Shown piece after piece: positions 18,815-20,932 of a DNA stretch of 20,932 bases. Below the pieces are notes generated by a model. It was given only the letters and a program-made list of their open reading frames with translations. It did no database searches and was not told where the DNA came from. Position numbers and translations under genes: made by a program. The DNA is from Beroe ovata (Eukaryota > Ctenophora > Nuda > Beroida > Beroidae): the NCBI GenBank assembly GCA_946803715.1, contig CAMPET010000074.1:13856-34787 (forward strand). The letters are read 5' to 3'. How positions within the stretch are numbered: position 1 is the stretch's first letter; each line of letters starts with the position of its first letter.

Positions 18815-19445
18815 CTGCTCTTGTTATGTTCGCATTCTTCACTGATTTTGACCAGCTTGAGTTACTGTCTGGTTACTGTTCGATTTTGATACAAAAAAGG
18901 GGTTTCATGTGATGTTGTTAGATGTGAGAGTTTTCTGCCAGAAGTGTTCGTGTGAGCAGTCGTTACGCTCTCAGTAATCCATATATAGCGTCAGTCTGAC
19001 ATTATTTCCGATCATTTCTAATTAGTTACGGATTGAAATCGTGGCCACTCATAACTAATGTTGTACAAACGTTCAGGATTTTTTATGCATTCATGAGCCA
19101 CTGAATCCGGTATTATAGGATTCATTCATAATCATGCAACGCGCTTGCTATACTTGACTGTCCTCCTGTCATAGGACATATTTATAAATGACTGAAAAGA
19201 AGGGAAAATCCTGTTCGATTCCTTGATGCATTCTATTTTTAGATAACGCTTGTTTTCGAGTGTATGACTTCAAGAACTCGAGATTTCAAAAGGAATTTCT
19301 CTGGTCCCGATGCCCCATTGAACTTAGTGTTTCTTGTCCCAAGGAAAGGCGTGAATTCACAAAGATATGCAGCTAATGACTCTGTGCTCTGCCCTTACAT
19401 GCTTGCTGGTGCTCGCTCTCAGAAATAGAAACACTTATGTCTGAT
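18815..19445. other. No recognisable gene
   Basis: Stops in all frames and no conserved block seen. Confidence 0.5.
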
Positions 19446-19451
19446 CCGAGT

Positions 19452-19585
19452 CACATGGCGCCTAGTCACGTGACCCTGCATTGTTCCTATAGTAGCGTTT
19501 TCGCTGCGATCACATGCACAGCTTCATCTTGTCACGTGACTGACACATTACGTGGCACGTGACACGCTGCACCAGCTGTCACATG
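19452..19585 (+). promoter_or_regulatory. Dense E-box cluster (seven CANNTG boxes in 134 bp)
   Basis: CACATG 19452, CACGTG 19467, CACATG 19511, CACGTG 19533, CACGTG 19556, CAGCTG 19573 and CACATG 19580. The two boxes at 19465-19474 and 19531-19540 are full GTCACGTGAC palindromes, the optimum for MiT/TFE and USF-type bHLH-zip factors, and the third CACGTG is GGCACGTGAC. Several of the CACATG boxes also follow a T or GT. The density implies a bHLH-responsive enhancer or promoter. The target gene may be outside the window or be Runx upstream of it. Confidence 0.55.
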
Positions 19586-19589
19586 CGGC

Positions 19590-20515
19590 CGTACTCGCCG
19601 TGTAATGTGAGGACCACTTTATCTCGACTCTGATCATGAATTGAACAGATCCGAGCAGGTAATGAAATGAAAAGTTTCCATCGATGCTATTGATACGGAA
19701 AATTATCGCTCTATGACGAATAACCGTGAATCAAAAATGCGCAGGAGAATTTGACCACAATTACACGTGAGAATTCTTACACAGGATATTAGCTGTACCG
19801 AGTATTTTACCCCCTCCTTAGACCCATGATTTTTGGTTAACACAGATGGTAACACTGACGAGATCCAAGGGAGGGCCCGCCTCACCATACTTAGGACAGT
19901 ACAGTATTTGACCAATACCTAACCCACCACAAATTGGATTCAAATCTTTAGCCTGGCTAAGGAGGTACTGCGTTCACTCATGTAAATTGGCGGTATGTGT
20001 TATTGTTTGTCGAATTATCATGCTGTCGCCGTAAACTCGCGATAATTCGCCCAAGAGCTCCTATGTTTTGCGTCTGAGTGATAATGAGATTATCCCGTCT
20101 GGTGTCTGGCATGTCTGAAAAGTAGAGGGAAATAACCCCTCAATCCTCGCTAATTGTATCACTAAGTCGCATCTTCTCTATGCTGCAGTTTATTCTTTTC
20201 TCATTAAACATCAATTACGGGAGAAAATCTCCGCTGTTTCTGGCATCGAATCAAAATTCTGTAAAATTCTGCATGTCTCTGGCTGGGATGATAACATTAT
20301 GACGGCGAGAGAGACGCGGAATTTATATCACGTCGTTCCAAAACGTATTTAGCTCCGAAAATATGCTTGGAAGCATCATCCTTGTATGTTCCTATGACTT
20401 GACACGTGTATGTGAAATTCATACGCATGGAAATATGTATTTTATTAGCATATTTCAAACACTTATTCGCATCTCATGTAGGAATGTAGACCTAATTGAT
20501 GGAGGACGGAATAAG
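19590..20515. other. No recognisable gene
   Basis: No coding block that I can assign. CCACCACAAA at about 19925 includes an ACCACA RUNX-type core. Confidence 0.5.
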
Positions 20516-20525
20516 GAGACCTTTT

Positions 20526-20602
20526 CAAACACACGCACATACACACACAAAACACACATGTGCACACAAACACACAAACACACATACAAACACACACACA
20601 CA
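20526..20602. repeat. CA-rich microsatellite
   Basis: Impure (CA)n with CACAAA interruptions. The plus-strand open frame through it (20363-20695) gives Thr/His-rich low-complexity protein and is not a gene. Confidence 0.9.
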
Positions 20603-20862
20603 GCTAGATCGTCATGTTATTATTTGTCCAAGGGCCAGTTCCTCAAAATAGGGCCCATTACTGGATTTCCAACACATGATATGTACAGAATATAACACTG
20701 TGTCTGAGGAGGCGTGTGTAGGAGTGTTTAAAATGGTAGCTCCTCATGCTGGTCTAGAGCTGCTTATCGACAGTGAGAGTTGATAGTACGAGACGTAGTC
20801 GCCAGACATCAACATAACAAGTCCATCTAGAGGTGTCTACTTTAGTTTGTTATCTCAACGCG

Positions 20863-20900
20863 TGTATGTGTTTTTATGCGTGTGTGTGTGTGTGTGCATG

Positions 20901-20932
<32 letters not shown>
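20863..20932. repeat. (GT)n microsatellite at window end
   Basis: GT-rich sequence that becomes a pure (GT)n run at the very end, the likely reason the contig stops here. Confidence 0.92.

Overview
The window looks like a draft contig from an early-branching animal, most likely a demosponge (inference). It holds spliced eukaryotic genes with GT-AG introns, many of them under 180 bp. It is AT-rich, carries two single-N positions, and runs into GT/TG tracts at both ends. It has no operons, no CRISPR array, and no rRNA or intact tRNA gene that I could see.

Three protein-coding genes can be assembled by hand from splice sites and conserved family blocks. (1) Minus strand, 2446-3609: the first five coding exons of a BAH-domain protein closest in pattern to RERE/atrophin-type chromatin co-repressors. 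The remainder is off the left edge or unseen. (2) Minus strand, 7159-11687: a complete six-exon, 362-residue atypical extended short-chain dehydrogenase/epimerase-like protein with a 3.1-kb first intron. (3) Plus strand, 15136-17330 or slightly beyond: a RUNX transcription factor. Its complete Runt domain is spread over exons 1-3, and exon 4 encodes a linker of repeated RD(L/M)G heptads. No VWRPY Groucho-recruitment motif is visible.

Layout. 1-2440: no recognisable gene, with a 20-bp tandem array at 332-451 and other short repeats. 2446-3609: the BAH gene. 4204-7555: two near-identical tandem copies of about 1.7 kb that meet at an N (5910) and both contain the last exon of the dehydrogenase. 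Each copy carries a different small inverted-repeat transposon that the other lacks, so they look like two haplotypes laid end to end. 7159-11687: the dehydrogenase gene, whose large first intron holds a decayed LINE fragment, minisatellites, a tRNA-like B-box remnant and a long CA tract. 11688-15135: the shared upstream region of the divergent dehydrogenase and Runx genes, with a cluster of CG-rich hairpin MITEs at 12996-13475. 15136-17410: Runx. 17411-20932: no recognisable gene, but two abutting perfect palindromes (17829-17891) and a dense E-box cluster (19452-19585).

The three genes have no evident shared pathway. Two of them (BAH/atrophin-like and Runx) are nuclear regulators. The points most worth following up are the reciprocal MITE insertions in the duplicated block, the Runx heptad linker, the changed CBFbeta-facing residues of the Runt domain, the compact CCAAT/E-box/RUNX-site cluster in Runx intron 2, and the E-box cluster near the right end.
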